A stretch of 23,753 nt of DNA from RGIG3009 sp964490085. Lineage in GTDB: Bacteria > Bacillota > Clostridia > Oscillospirales > Acutalibacteraceae. The stretch is taken from positions 1 to 23,753 of the forward strand of contig CAZBAO010000010.1 of assembly GCA_964490085.1 (NCBI GenBank), written 5' to 3'. The position numbers were made by a program, and so were the translations under genes. Shown here one piece after another: positions 5,994-13,556 of this stretch (within the stretch, counting starts at the first letter, position 1; each line of letters opens with the position of its first letter). The notes below the pieces were generated by a model, which was not told the DNA's origin, did not search any database, and worked only from the letters and a program-made list of their open reading frames with translations.

Positions 5994-7625
5994 TTATTCC
6001 GCCGTTGTTTCACTGACATCGCTGACGTACAGCGTCACCGTGTCACCAAGCTCGATCTCAGCGCCCGCCTTCGGCGAGGAACGCTCTACCAGACCCTTAT
6101 CGAGCGAGGACACCTGCAAACGCAGGCTCTCCGTCACGTTGTATCCCAATGCTTCCAGATACAGCTTCGCGTGTTCTTCCTTCCAACCGGTCAGATCCGG
6201 CATGACGCCGGTAGAAGAGCCGGCACTGATGACCACCGAGATGGTCGTGCCGCGATCCACCTTTTCTCCGGGTGCCGGCGTCTGCGAAAGGATCCGCCCT
6301 TTGGGAATCGTTTCACTATATTCGTAGCCTTTGAGTTCTACCTTCATATCACCCGACAGCTTCGAGCTTTTAACGACGGAATACAAGTTGCCTCTCAGCT
6401 CCTCCACCGCAAACAACGCCTCACCGGTAGGCGTGGGCACAAATTCCGTGGAGGTGGTAGGTGCCATCGTCAGCGCATCCTGTGTGGTGGTCGTTGCGGT
6501 CGGATCACCGCCGCCGAACTGAATGACGCCCAGACTGTTGAGCACCACGACCATCACAACGGCCAGTGCCGCAAACGCCGCGACAAAAATGATCCACAGA
6601 TACTTCGCGCCGCCTTTTTTCGGCTCCGCTTCCTCCTCGTCATCCTCGTGAATGAGCGCCGCAACTGCAGAGGTTGCCGTCATCTCATCCAACAGCTGCT
6701 GAACGGTCTGCGTACGGCGTTGCGGATGCACGCGCAACGCACGGATCAGACTTTCCTTCACGTGAGCGGGCGTTTTATCGGCAACCTCGGCTGGCATCAG
6801 CAGATCGTCCGCTTTCTTGCCACGCTGTGCGGCATCGGCGGGATGGCGTCCCGTCAGCGCAAAGAACATGGAAGCGGCCACACCGTACACATCCGAGGCA
6901 GGCGTGCAATCCGCACCTGCCTCATACTGCTCCGGCGCCGCGTATCCCGTGATCAGATTCGGCTTGCATTCGGTATTCACCGTGCGCGTTTCCGGAATGG
7001 CAAAATTCTTCAGCCGCAGATTGCCCTCGCCGTCCACCAGAATGTTTTTCGGGCTGATGCCGAGATGCAAAAGCCCTGCGGCGTGAATGGTGGACAATGC
7101 CGATAAGAGCGGTAAAAACAACCGTCTGGTCTCCTCAAACGACAAACGGCCGCCCTTGGCTGCCACGTGTTTTTCCAGACTTTTTCCTTCGCAAAACTCC
7201 GCTACGGTGTAGGCGGTGCCATTCTCCTCAAAAATATCATACGACGGTACGATCACGAGCACGTCGCGCAAACGGGCAACCGTGCGTGCCACCGACAAAA
7301 ACTTGGCACGATAGGCGGCAAATGTCGCTTCGTGACCGTCGGCAGGCTGAAGCGCACCGTCCTGCCGACGCGTACACAGCGTAGCGGGGAAAAACTCGCG
7401 CAGGGTAATGGCACAGTCCTCTTGCTTATCGTATCCGATATAGACCGCGCTGTCACCGCCGATCTCCAACACGCGGCCGACTAAATACCGCCCGCCGAGC
7501 AATGTGCGGATGCGGAGATATTCCGGCGGATTCACACCGCCCGCGGGATACCCGCAGTGTGCACACTTGGCGTCGCCCTCCTCAAGCGGGTGCATACAGC
7601 CCATACACATCATATTTGTTGCCAT
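5994..7625 (-). CDS. Zinc-ribbon/PASTA protein kinase homologue, probably a pseudokinase
   Basis: A 543-residue membrane protein starting at 7625, where AAAGGAG is 7 bases upstream. The ATG at 7631 is too close to that site. Order: zinc ribbon (Cys 7, 10, 21, 24), kinase-like domain (about 47-315), acidic linker, one membrane helix (342-363), Thr-rich linker, and two PASTA repeats (about 407-468 and 472-536). The layout is PrkC/StkP-like: cytoplasmic kinase, outer muropeptide-binding PASTA. The catalytic residues are altered. The VAIK lysine is replaced (AITLREFFP, Arg76 or Thr74), HRD is HLG (187-189, Asp to Gly) and DFG is NFA (207-209). APEQ (230-233) and the structural Asp245 remain. Phosphotransfer is therefore unlikely, while scaffold or wall-sensing functions remain possible. 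It overlaps or abuts the helicase-loader gene and is followed by nagA. Confidence 0.88.
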   Translation of the reverse strand: MATNMMCMGCMHPLEEGDAKCAHCGYPAGGVNPPEYLRIRTLLGGRYLVGRVLEIGGDSAVYIGYDKQEDCAITLREFFPATLCTRRQDGALQPADGHEATFAAYRAKFLSVARTVARLRDVLVIVPSYDIFEENGTAYTVAEFCEGKSLEKHVAAKGGRLSFEETRRLFLPLLSALSTIHAAGLLHLGISPKNILVDGEGNLRLKNFAIPETRTVNTECKPNLITGYAAPEQYEAGADCTPASDVYGVAASMFFALTGRHPADAAQRGKKADDLLMPAEVADKTPAHVKESLIRALRVHPQRRTQTVQQLLDEMTATSAVAALIHEDDEEEAEPKKGGAKYLWIIFVAAFAALAVVMVVVLNSLGVIQFGGGDPTATTTTQDALTMAPTTSTEFVPTPTGEALFAVEELRGNLYSVVKSSKLSGDMKVELKGYEYSETIPKGRILSQTPAPGEKVDRGTTISVVISAGSSTGVMPDLTGWKEEHAKLYLEALGYNVTESLRLQVSSLDKGLVERSSPKAGAEIELGDTVTLYVSDVSETTAE

Positions 7626-7627
7626 AG

Positions 7628-8617
7628 TCATTCTCCTTTCAGCGACTGCTTAAGCTTTTGCTGACGAATATCCTTGCCGACGCACACCAACGGCTCGAAC
7701 AAGCCTGTCACGCGCGAGGCGATCTGCTCGCCGTAGCGATCGGTCAATTCCTTCTGGTTCAAGTTGGTGCTGATGATGGTGGGCTTTTCCGCCATCAAGC
7801 GGCCATTGATGATATTATACAGCGCCGACGTATAAAAAGAACTGGAAAATTCCGTTCCCACGTCGTCTAAGATCAACAGATCACACTCTAAGAGCACGTC
7901 CTCGGTGTTGCCGTCGGCTCTGCCGAAATGCTCCCGCTCCATGCGGTGAAGCAGCTGCTGTACCGGCCCGTAAACGACCGAATATCCCTGCGACAGCACC
8001 TCGCCGGCGATCGCCAGCGACAAATGCGTCTTCCCGACCCCCGTGGGTCCGCGCAACAACAGGCTGTCGTCACGTCCGTCAAAATGGCGGGCGTACGCAC
8101 GGCAATATTCGATCACCTGCCGCATCTGCGCGCGGGGGGCGATGCCGGTGCGGCCGTCTGCCCGTGAGGAGTAATACTCAAGAGACAGATCGTCAAACGA
8201 GGTCGGCTTCATTGCCGACAGCTCGGTCAGCTCCAAGCAGGAATACTCCCGCATCAGCTGTTCCAGACAAGCACACGGCTTACCGTTCACGAATCCCGTG
8301 TCCTGACAGGCGGAGCAGTGGTGAAGCGGTTCAAAAGTTCCGGCTGTTGCACCGTGCTTCTTGAGGATCGTCGCCAGCTCGTCCTGCAACGCGAGATTTT
8401 CATTTTTGATCTGCTCGACCTGCTTTTCCACGTCACGCTTATCAAGGATCGCCGCCACCACCTTGGCGGACGATTGCGCCATCTGCTGCTCGATCTCACG
8501 CACACGCGGCTCGATCTCCCGCATTTTTTCGTGAAACGCCGCAGCACGCGTGAGCGCGACGCCGCGCCGCTCCTTTAAGGTCGCCATTGCTTTTTCGTAG
8601 ATATCCCGCTTGTACAT
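7628..8617 (-). CDS. DnaC/DnaI-like helicase loader AAA+ ATPase
   Basis: A 329-residue protein. It has an N-terminal coiled-coil region (about 20-90) and a zinc-binding motif CSACQDTGF...CAC (Cys 101, 104, 115, 117). The AAA+ domain has Walker A GPTGVGKTH (190-198) and Walker B LLILDDVG, plus sensor-1 IISTNLN. This is the IstB/DnaC/DnaI family, whose members load the replicative helicase onto origin DNA. Two starts are possible. GTG at 8629 overlaps the upstream stop. ATG at 8617 has GAGGTG nine bases upstream and is preferred. It is translationally coupled to the DnaD-domain gene and to the kinase-like gene. The pairing with DnaD supports a true replication-restart or initiation role rather than an IS21 helper, and no transposase is present. 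Confidence 0.9.
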   Translation of the reverse strand: MYKRDIYEKAMATLKERRGVALTRAAAFHEKMREIEPRVREIEQQMAQSSAKVVAAILDKRDVEKQVEQIKNENLALQDELATILKKHGATAGTFEPLHHCSACQDTGFVNGKPCACLEQLMREYSCLELTELSAMKPTSFDDLSLEYYSSRADGRTGIAPRAQMRQVIEYCRAYARHFDGRDDSLLLRGPTGVGKTHLSLAIAGEVLSQGYSVVYGPVQQLLHRMEREHFGRADGNTEDVLLECDLLILDDVGTEFSSSFYTSALYNIINGRLMAEKPTIISTNLNQKELTDRYGEQIASRVTGLFEPLVCVGKDIRQQKLKQSLKGE

Positions 8618-8625
8618 ACGGCGAC

Positions 8626-9582
8626 TCACCTCTTTTTCTTCTTATACACGGGCATATACTGCCCGATCATATCTTCGTATTCCGTGTTTTCCGCGGTGGG
8701 AACCCTCGCCGACTTTTTGCCCGACAGCGCGGCGACCTTTTCCGCCGTGTCTGCTCCCTGACTGTGCCAGTTTTCCAGCACACGATCCATGTACCGCGTT
8801 TCAAATTTACCGGTCTTTTCCCGACAGATCTCATACGCCTGCAGCAGCACCTCGTCGGTAACGTTCCACTGACAGATCCATTTTTCCGCCGTGCGCATCG
8901 CCGCCGCACCGGTCAAAGGCTTTTGAAGCTGACACACCGTCTCCACGTGCCGCACCGCTTGCTCGCAGCGCTCCATGTAGCACAGATGCTCCTCCGCCGC
9001 TTCCATGGTCAAAATACCGCGTTCGGCCCAATCCAGCGCGACCTTTTCTATGTACCGCATATTGATACGCTCTGCCTGCGCCGCGTAACCGACCACCATG
9101 AGCAGTACCGCCGCGGGCAAGCCGACCGTTTCGTACAAATAAAGCAGGGTCTCCGCATCACCGTTTGAAAGCGGCCGCCCCATGCGGGCGCCGACCTCCG
9201 TCAACAACCCGCCGAACTCTTCATCCTTCGTTTGCCGCCGGATCACGTCGGTCATCTGCGGCTTTGTCACCTTTGGGCGCGCCGGTTTCTTTACCGGCTG
9301 CGGTGCGGGGGCCACCGTGATAACGACCGGCTCTTCCTCGTCACCGGTAGCCTGCAGGACACCTGCCGCCACCCAATATTGTAACGCGTCACGGCAATCC
9401 GGTGCCGTTTCGCCGATCGCCTTGGCGCACGCATCCGCGTCAAACGCGCCGTCGTTACGGGACAGCCACAGCAGCACTTTCAGCTGTACCGAGCCCGCAA
9501 GCCGCAAATGCCGATCGGCGATCTCCTCCGGCACCACGAACACGTGCCGCATAAGCGACGCGTTCCACACGTATTCCGCCAC
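8626..9582 (-). CDS. DnaD-domain replication initiation protein
   Basis: A 318-residue protein with a GTG start at 9582, preceded by AAAGGAGGG six bases upstream. The N-terminal winged-helix-like segment (about 1-80) is followed by a Pro/Lys-rich linker (about 92-110). Two DnaB2/DnaD-type C-terminal domains follow, with signatures such as YLYETVGLPAAVLLMVVGYA...YIEKVALDWAERGI and the second copy AYEICREKTGKFETRYMDRVLENWHSQG. The YxxxIxxxW-type motif is seen as YMDRVLENW. The C-terminus is Lys-rich (KKKKR). In Firmicutes such proteins remodel origin DNA and, together with a DnaI-like loader, recruit the replicative helicase. The stop overlaps the next gene, so the two are coupled. Confidence 0.92.
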   Translation of the reverse strand: MAEYVWNASLMRHVFVVPEEIADRHLRLAGSVQLKVLLWLSRNDGAFDADACAKAIGETAPDCRDALQYWVAAGVLQATGDEEEPVVITVAPAPQPVKKPARPKVTKPQMTDVIRRQTKDEEFGGLLTEVGARMGRPLSNGDAETLLYLYETVGLPAAVLLMVVGYAAQAERINMRYIEKVALDWAERGILTMEAAEEHLCYMERCEQAVRHVETVCQLQKPLTGAAAMRTAEKWICQWNVTDEVLLQAYEICREKTGKFETRYMDRVLENWHSQGADTAEKVAALSGKKSARVPTAENTEYEDMIGQYMPVYKKKKR

Positions 9583-9628
9583 GCGCTGTCCCTCCTTTCA
9601 CAAACACATTACGAAGAATACCCACATT

Positions 9629-9658
9629 ATTATAAACACCTTTCGACCCGAAACGCAA
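9629..9658 (-). promoter_or_regulatory. Candidate promoter of the dnaD-dnaC-kinase-nagA operon
   Basis: On the minus strand, TTGCGT (9653-9658) and a perfect TATAAT (9629-9634) are separated by 18 bases, about 45 bases upstream of the GTG start. Confidence 0.6.
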
Positions 9659-9693
9659 GCCCTTTTTCGTTTTTCGGGCAAAACGGAAAAATT

Positions 9694-9722
9694 TTGAGTT
9701 GATTTTTTTTGTAAAATATGCT
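9694..9722 (+). promoter_or_regulatory. Candidate promoter of the ferredoxin operon
   Basis: TTGAGT (9694-9699) and TATGCT (9717-9722) are 17 bases apart in an AT-rich stretch. An overlapping alternative is TTGATT (9699-9704) with TATCGT (9722-9727). One of the two is likely to be used. Confidence 0.45.
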
Positions 9723-9760
9723 ATCGTACTAATCGTAAGAGCAAAGGAGGTGCTTGAACA

Positions 9761-9931
9761 ATGGCATATAAAATCAACGACGATTGCATCAACTGCGGCG
9801 CTTGCGCCGAAGGCTGCCCCACCGAGGCGATCTCCGAGGGCGATGGCAAGTATGTTATCAACCCAGAGACCTGCATCGATTGCGGCGCCTGTGCCGAGGC
9901 GTGCCCCGTAGGCGCTCCCCAGGCTGACTGA
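9761..9931 (+). CDS. 2[4Fe-4S] clostridial-type ferredoxin
   Basis: A 56-residue protein, with AAAGGAGG ideally placed before ATG at 9761. Two CxxCxxCxxxCP cluster motifs are present: Cys 9, 12, 15, 19 and Cys 38, 41, 44, 48. They sit in a clear internal duplication (CINCGACAEGCPTEAI and CIDCGACAEACPVGAP). This is the classic small low-potential electron carrier of anaerobes, used with hydrogenases, pyruvate:ferredoxin oxidoreductase and similar enzymes. It is first in a plus-strand run with the methyltransferase genes, although a strong hairpin follows it, so it may be transcribed largely alone. Confidence 0.96.
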   Translation: MAYKINDDCINCGACAEGCPTEAISEGDGKYVINPETCIDCGACAEACPVGAPQAD

Positions 9932-9941
9932 TGCCGATTTG

Positions 9942-9979
9942 CTAAGGGCTGCCGTACCGAAAAGTACGGCAGCCCTTAG
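9942..9979 (+). terminator. Perfect 16-bp hairpin between ferredoxin and trmN6-like genes
   Basis: The arms 9942-9957 and 9964-9979 are exact complements with a 6-base loop. Only TCTTG follows, so the T tract is poor. It may work as a partial terminator or as a 3' stabilising/processing element that lets the abundant ferredoxin mRNA outlive the downstream part. Confidence 0.5.
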
Positions 9980-9999
9980 TCTTGAAAAGAGGTCTTTAT

Positions 10000-10659
10000 A
10001 TGATCCGCACCGAACCGCTTGAAAACGGCCGATTCGTACTGGTGGACGACACCTGCACCTTCGGCACGGATGCCGTTCTGCTCAGCGAATTTGCCGCCGT
10101 GCGTGCCACCGATCGTGTCTGCGATCTGGGCACCGGTTGCGGCATTATTCCGCTTTTATGGCACCGAACCGATAACGCTCCCGCCGTGGATGCCGTGGAT
10201 TGCTCAGCAAACGCCGTCGCGCTCGCCCGCGCGTCGGTGGAACAAAACGGTCTGTCCGACCGCATCACCGTATGGGAACAGAATTGGTGCGCGCTTACCC
10301 TGCCCGTCGGTACATACGATACGGTCGTGTGCAATCCACCGTACTTTCCCGCGGGAAGCGGAAAGATCAGCGAGCACCCCGAGCGGCGGCTCGCGCGGCA
10401 CGAGACCGCCTCCACCCTGCGGGACGTCGTCACCGCCGCCCACCGACTGCTCAAGGTCGGCGGTCACTTTTGCTTTTGTCACCGTCCGGAACGCTTGCCG
10501 GACGTTATCATAGCGCTGCGCGATCAGGGCTTGTCCCCAAAACGTCTGCAGTGGGTACACGCGCGGTACGATCTGCCACCGTTTCTGTTTCTGTGCGATG
10601 CCGTTAAAGGCAACCGTCCGCAGCTCACCGTACTGCCTCCTCACATTCTCGGAAAGTAG
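10000..10659 (+). CDS. TrmN6/YabB-type tRNA (adenine-N6) methyltransferase
   Basis: A 219-residue SAM-dependent methyltransferase. ATG at 10000 is preferred because AAGAGG lies six bases upstream. The in-frame TTG at 9982 has no site. Motif I is DLGTGCG (42-48), the acidic loop is VDAVDCS, and the catalytic motif NPPY is at 112-115, the signature of amino-group N6-adenine or N5-glutamine methylation. N-terminal TFGTDAVLLSEF is typical of the tRNA1(Val) adenine-37 methyltransferase family. In Firmicutes its orthologue (YabB) commonly lies directly upstream of rsmI, as here (8-base gap). Substrate identity in this organism is inferred. Confidence 0.88.
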   Translation: MIRTEPLENGRFVLVDDTCTFGTDAVLLSEFAAVRATDRVCDLGTGCGIIPLLWHRTDNAPAVDAVDCSANAVALARASVEQNGLSDRITVWEQNWCALTLPVGTYDTVVCNPPYFPAGSGKISEHPERRLARHETASTLRDVVTAAHRLLKVGGHFCFCHRPERLPDVIIALRDQGLSPKRLQWVHARYDLPPFLFLCDAVKGNRPQLTVLPPHILGK

Positions 10660-10667
10660 GCGATCTT

Positions 10668-11498
10668 ATGTCCGGAACACTCACACTGGTCGGCACGCCG
10701 ATCGGCAATCTGTCGGATCTTTCACCGCGCGCCGTCGAAGCGCTGGGAGCGTGCGATTTCATCGCCGCGGAGGACACCCGCGTTTCGCTGACGCTGCTCA
10801 ATCATTTCGGCATCCGCAAGCCCCTCATCAGTTACTTTGAACACAACAAGCGTGAGCGCGGCGAGGTCATCTGCCGTAAACTGGAGGACGGCGAGAACGC
10901 CGTTTTGGTCACCGACGCCGGTATGCCCGCGATCTCCGACCCCGGCGAGGATCTGGTGGCGCTCTGCCACGAACGCGGGATCCCCGTCACCGTGATCCCC
11001 GGTCCCAGCGCCGGAATTTCCGCGCTTGCCGTTTCGGGACTGCCCACCGCCCGCTTTACCTTCGAGGGCTTTTTATCCGCCAACCGCCGCGACCGCCGCG
11101 AACAGCTGGAAGCCCTGAAAGCTGAGCAACGCACGATGGTATTCTACGAAGCCCCGCACAAGCTGCTCACCACGCTGGAGGATATCCACACCGCCTTCGG
11201 TGACCGCCGCATCTGCCTCGCCCGCGAGCTCACCAAGCTGCACGAGGAGATCGTGCGCACCACACTCGCGGCAGCGATCGCCCGCTATCGGGAAAATCCG
11301 CCCCGCGGCGAATTCGTGCTCGTGATCGAGGGCGCCGCCCCCGTTGCAGAGGAATCCCTCACCCCCGAGGAGGCGGCGGTGATCGCCCGCGCCTATCTGG
11401 CAGAAGGCCTGTCCGCCTCGGATGCCGCCAAAAAAGCGGCGGCGGAGACCGGTGTAAAAAAAGGCGATATCTACCGCCTGCTCACAAAGGAGAACTGA
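10668..11498 (+). CDS. rsmI: 16S rRNA (cytidine-1402-2'-O)-methyltransferase RsmI
   Basis: A 276-residue tetrapyrrole-methylase-fold enzyme of the expected length. Its motifs are LVGTPIGNLSDLSPRAVEAL at the N-terminus, AAEDTRVS, the SAM-binding VTDAGMPAISDPG, and VIPGPSAGISAL, followed by FEGFL. These are diagnostic of RsmI (YraL), which methylates C1402 in the ribosomal P site. The C-terminal extension after residue 235 (LTPEEAAVIARAYLAEG...KKGDIYRLL) is the helix-turn-helix-like tail seen in many Firmicutes members. It is co-transcribed with the preceding methyltransferase and, two bases on, a small membrane protein gene. Confidence 0.97.
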   Translation: MSGTLTLVGTPIGNLSDLSPRAVEALGACDFIAAEDTRVSLTLLNHFGIRKPLISYFEHNKRERGEVICRKLEDGENAVLVTDAGMPAISDPGEDLVALCHERGIPVTVIPGPSAGISALAVSGLPTARFTFEGFLSANRRDRREQLEALKAEQRTMVFYEAPHKLLTTLEDIHTAFGDRRICLARELTKLHEEIVRTTLAAAIARYRENPPRGEFVLVIEGAAPVAEESLTPEEAAVIARAYLAEGLSASDAAKKAAAETGVKKGDIYRLLTKEN

Positions 11499-11500
11499 GT

Positions 11501-12031
11501 ATGTTTGAAAACTTCGATGCCGGCACGCTCGTGACGATCGTGCTTGCCGTCGTCATCGGCATCTACCTGCATCGGTTGGATAAAAAAGAAAAGAGCGACC
11601 CACTCGCCGCTCTTTACAAACAGTACGGTACGCTGTCCGCCGAAGCGTTCGCCGCAACGCCGGACAACGAGCTGGTGCGCGCCGTCGCCGCCAACGTCAT
11701 GGCAAAAACAGACCGCCGCCGTCCGGACGTATACAGTCTGATCCCGTTGCTGTCACACGGACAAGTCGCCGTTTACAGCGTGTGGCTTATCTGCCATGAA
11801 CTGGACGTCAGCGACATGGAGTCACTGCTCCGCTCCCCCTCCGGCCGTTTTGCCGAGTCGGCGGCGGACGGCTTTTCGCTGATCGGTGCCGATCGCTGTG
11901 CCGAAGCGCTGCTTGCGGCTGTGGAATCGCAGAACGGAGCGGCTCTGCGGGATGCGATCGCCGCCGAGCAACCGCTCAACCTTTGTGTCGCCTACGTACG
12001 CGACAATCCCGACGAATTCATCGACCTATAA
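11501..12031 (+). CDS. Small membrane-anchored protein, unknown function
   Basis: A 176-residue protein I do not recognise. AAAGGAG inside the end of rsmI serves the ATG at 11501. Residues 8-24 (AGTLVTIVLAVVIGIYL) form one membrane helix, followed by basic residues, so the remaining roughly 150 residues probably face the cytoplasm. That part is alpha-helical in appearance, with repeated Ala/Glu-rich segments (LSAEAFAATPDNELVRAVAANV, LLAAVESQNGAALRDAIAA), suggesting a helical-repeat fold, but no named domain is evident. It ends the ferredoxin-rsmI run, and its last six bases overlap the stop of the convergent gene. Confidence 0.8.
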   Translation: MFENFDAGTLVTIVLAVVIGIYLHRLDKKEKSDPLAALYKQYGTLSAEAFAATPDNELVRAVAANVMAKTDRRRPDVYSLIPLLSHGQVAVYSVWLICHELDVSDMESLLRSPSGRFAESAADGFSLIGADRCAEALLAAVESQNGAALRDAIAAEQPLNLCVAYVRDNPDEFIDL

Positions 12032-12403
12032 CGCGATGTACAACAGCGCCAACAACAGCTCTGTCGGTGCGCCGTTGTGGCCGAGCACCAGTATGAGCAA
12101 CAGCAGCAGTACCCGCTCCTGGTCCCCCGCCAAAAAGGACAGCCAGTCCTTTTCGCGGGATTTTTGTTCCGGCAAACGGCACGGCCTTTCCGGCTCACAC
12201 GCAGCTTCGCAGACGGGTTCCTTTTCGCAAACCGGCAGTTCCCCGCGAATCGCGCACTCCTTTTCCGGTATCGGCGGCGTCAGCGTTACACCGCGGTAAA
12301 TATTCACCGGATGCTCGCGCACCAACCGTCTGGAGCGCTCCGCCATACGCTGTACGCGCTGTGCGGCCTCCTGTTGGAGCTGTGTTACACTGCGTTCGTT
12401 CAT
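12026..12403 (-). CDS. 125-residue Cys-rich protein with hydrophobic tail, unknown function
   Basis: The third gene of an overlapping small-gene trio, with AAGGAGGAAG ahead of ATG at 12403. Residues 1-30 are a basic amphipathic helix. The middle has five Cys (50, 59, 65, 69, 75) with alternating Glu/Pro. The C-terminus is strongly hydrophobic (LLLLLILVLGHNGAPTELLL, about 99-125), either a membrane hairpin or a tail anchor. Its start overlaps the preceding stop (ATGA), indicating translational coupling. Small proteins ending in a Leu-rich tail next to proteins like its two neighbours recur in Clostridia, in my recollection. A spore-related role is possible but not shown here. Confidence 0.75.
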   Translation of the reverse strand: MNERSVTQLQQEAAQRVQRMAERSRRLVREHPVNIYRGVTLTPPIPEKECAIRGELPVCEKEPVCEAACEPERPCRLPEQKSREKDWLSFLAGDQERVLLLLLILVLGHNGAPTELLLALLYIAL

Positions 12404-12753
12404 TCCGTTCTTCCTCCTTTTTGTAACAGCGGCAGGAACTTGAGCAGCTGCATCATTCTCACCGAATCGTCCAGCCGCTTTTCACGGTCGCCATGCAGAT
12501 ACGGGCGGAGCGCCTTGAGCAGCGTCGTATTCTGATCGTCCTTGCCCATTTGTGATAAGAGCGGCATCAACTTTAACAGCCCGTCAAGTTCGGGCATCAC
12601 GGGCGCCGGAGTTGGTTCCGGCTCCGGCGGAGCCGCGGACGCGGTCAGCGTTTCCGGTGAAATACCAAGCGCCGCCATCATGCTCTGGATCTTATCCATG
12701 CCGTCCGGTGAATTCAGCAAGCTGTCGAGTTTCTTGGAAAGCTCGTCATCCAT
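12400..12753 (-). CDS. 117-residue helical protein, unknown function
   Basis: The second gene of the trio. It begins at 12753 inside the end of the upstream gene (8-base overlap) and overlaps the next by four bases. Residues 1-35 carry a short helical motif, DSLLNSPDGMDKIQSMMAAL, that resembles LQQLINSPEVQAFLSKL in the upstream gene product. Residues 38-52 form a Pro/Glu/Ala linker. Residues 55-113 are helical and end in ALRPYLHGDREKRLDDSV then MMQLLKFLPLL. The ALRPYL...R..R.D.A/SVR.M.LL pattern is a recurring clostridial hypothetical-protein motif. No signal peptide or membrane segment is seen. Confidence 0.75.
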   Translation of the reverse strand: MDDELSKKLDSLLNSPDGMDKIQSMMAALGISPETLTASAAPPEPEPTPAPVMPELDGLLKLMPLLSQMGKDDQNTTLLKALRPYLHGDREKRLDDSVRMMQLLKFLPLLQKGGRTE

Positions 12754-13003
12754 GCGGATCCTTGCCTCCCGTCAGCTTGGACAAAAACGCCTGTACCTCC
12801 GGTGAATTTATGAGTTGCTGCAGCCGCGCGGGATCTCCTGCAAGCTCGGCGATCTTCTGCGCGTTCTGAGCACCCGCACGATCCGACAGAGCGGATAACC
12901 CGCCGTTTTGTACGGTCGCCGCCAGCTGTTCGGGCGTCATGCCCAACCGCCCCGACGCATACCTCAACAATGCTTGTAATTGATCCGGTGTGATCTGACT
13001 CAT
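12746..13003 (-). CDS. 85-residue helical protein, unknown function
   Basis: The first gene of the trio. ATG at 13003 is preceded by AAAGGAGGG; a longer upstream frame would run into the divergent yfcE gene and has no site. The N-terminal half (ITPDQLQALLRYASGRLGM) looks like a small helical domain. The C-terminal half ends in LQQLINSPEVQAFLSKLTGG, a segment repeated in looser form at the start of the next protein. The protein is soluble and predicted alpha-helical, without Cys. Divergent from yfcE with only 46 bases between starts, so control regions must overlap. Confidence 0.8.
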   Translation of the reverse strand: MSQITPDQLQALLRYASGRLGMTPEQLAATVQNGGLSALSDRAGAQNAQKIAELAGDPARLQQLINSPEVQAFLSKLTGGKDPHG

Positions 13004-13049
13004 CCCGATCCCTCCTTTGTCTAATTGATATGTCGTAAAAGGTGATACT

Positions 13050-13520
13050 ATGTTCCGTTTGTTGGTTGTCTCCGACACTCACGGTGATCGCCGTGCCCTG
13101 CAAGCCGCGATCGACGCGCAACATGAAGCCGCCCTGCTGGTGCATTTAGGAGACGGTGCCGGCGACCTTACTGCCATCAGCGAATTCATCACGGTACGCA
13201 CGTTGCAGGTTTCGGGAAACTGTGATTTTTCCTCACCGTTCCCCGACGACGCAGAGTTTCGTTTCGGCGGGCAGTTGTTTTTTGCGGCACACGGGCACCG
13301 CTACGGTGTCAAGCACGATCTCTACCGTTTTTCCTGCGCCGCTCACTCCCGCAATGCACGTGTTGCCCTGTTCGGTCATACGCATCAGGCGTTGACGCTG
13401 TACGACGACGGTCTGTATCTCATAAACCCCGGCTCGCTCGGACACGCAGGAACCTACGCCACCGTGGACGTTGATCCCAACGGCGGTATCGTTGCCAATA
13501 TCGTCAAGCTGCACTATTAA
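13050..13520 (+). CDS. YfcE/MJ0936-type metallophosphodiesterase
   Basis: A 156-residue calcineurin-like phosphoesterase, with AAAGGTG before ATG at 13050. The metal-binding motifs are in order: SDTHGD (D9, H11), HLGDGAGD, SGNCD, AHGHRYG and FGHTH, followed by INPGSLG. This covers the full five-motif set of the YfcE family, which hydrolyses phosphodiester bonds with Mn2+ and whose natural substrate is unsettled. In many Clostridia it sits after the rdgB/rph genes. Here it stands alone between a divergent small-gene trio and a terminator. Confidence 0.93.
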   Translation: MFRLLVVSDTHGDRRALQAAIDAQHEAALLVHLGDGAGDLTAISEFITVRTLQVSGNCDFSSPFPDDAEFRFGGQLFFAAHGHRYGVKHDLYRFSCAAHSRNARVALFGHTHQALTLYDDGLYLINPGSLGHAGTYATVDVDPNGGIVANIVKLHY

Positions 13521-13556
13521 CAATGTATGCACCGCTTAAAAAAGCGTGTAAAAAAA

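Noticed and set aside
6171..7106. Long plus-strand open frame (311 codons) opposite the kinase-like gene
   Set aside because: It is antisense to a protein with clear domain order. Its composition (runs of Arg/His/Gln) is typical of reversed coding frames, and it has no good ribosome binding site.
7628..8617. DnaC-like protein as an IS21 IstB transposition helper
   Set aside because: No IstA transposase or terminal repeats are present. It is coupled to a DnaD-domain gene and has the zinc motif of DnaI/DnaC-type loaders.
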